Origin: Kribbibacterium absianum
GTDB taxonomy: Bacteria > Actinomycetota > Coriobacteriia > Coriobacteriales > Atopobiaceae
Direction of reading: 5' to 3'
DNA: 64,000 nt
Assembly (NCBI RefSeq): GCF_030067705.1
Contig: NZ_JASJEX010000001.1
Span: forward strand, 372,001 to 436,000
A program made the position numbers and the translations under genes. This document shows positions 63,999 to 64,000 of the stretch, piece by piece (position 1 is the stretch's first letter; each line of letters starts with the position of its first letter). Below the pieces are notes generated by a model. That model was not told the origin of the DNA, did no database searches, and saw only the letters and a list, made by a program, of their open reading frames with translations.

Positions 63999-64000
63999 CA

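Overview
The window is a 64 kb piece of a GC-rich bacterial chromosome. Dense gene packing, GTG and TTG starts with AAAGGAG-type ribosome sites, the order coaD / SepIVA-like / yceD / rpmF / plsX / acpP / rnc / smc / ftsY / ffh, and two Opp-type peptide importers whose binding proteins carry twin-arginine lipoprotein leaders suggest an actinobacterium. The class Coriobacteriia (Olsenella/Atopobium-like) is the best guess. This is inferred from gene content; no search was run.

Layout: 1-1,021 holds the 3' part of a phosphoglycerate-mutase-like gene and secG. 1,718-14,625 holds two complete oligopeptide ABC importers, the first with a fused dual ATPase and the second with separate OppD and OppF. 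14,780-17,279 is feoAB (ferrous iron uptake). 17,388-25,526 holds five tRNA genes (Leu, Gly, Cys, Ala and a CAU tRNA) interleaved with a PAS/GAF/PP2C phosphatase, a CDF transporter, a STAS-HATPase fusion protein, a nucleoid-associated protein and an NADH oxidase. 25,799-28,643 encodes two tandem LPG-synthase-like membrane proteins. Minus-strand sdaA, gltX and two large YhgE/Pip membrane proteins follow. An S-box (SAM-I) riboswitch with its own terminator precedes metK, then priA, an aldose-epimerase-like gene, a Gls24 protein, fakA, recG, rsmD and coaD. 48,349-57,934 is a housekeeping block for division, ribosome, phospholipid/fatty-acid synthesis, RNA processing, chromosome condensation and SRP.

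After ffh comes the most unusual structure: about ten degenerate tandem units of exactly 61 bp (57,960-58,559), most with a GCAT-N12-ATGC dyad. Next, a hipBA toxin-antitoxin pair sits between two perfect 62-bp copies of the 3' end of tRNA-Val plus its terminator. The distal copy is preceded by an inverted copy of the tRNA's anticodon and T arms that also encodes the end of hipA. The window closes with a minus-strand small protein, an M20 amidohydrolase and an aminotransferase.

Functionally the window combines nutrient import (peptides, iron), amino-acid use (serine dehydratase, amidohydrolase, aminotransferase), a probable partner-switching regulatory pair, and a long core housekeeping block. 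Several intergenic regions carry distinct small repeat or palindrome families, listed separately in the findings.
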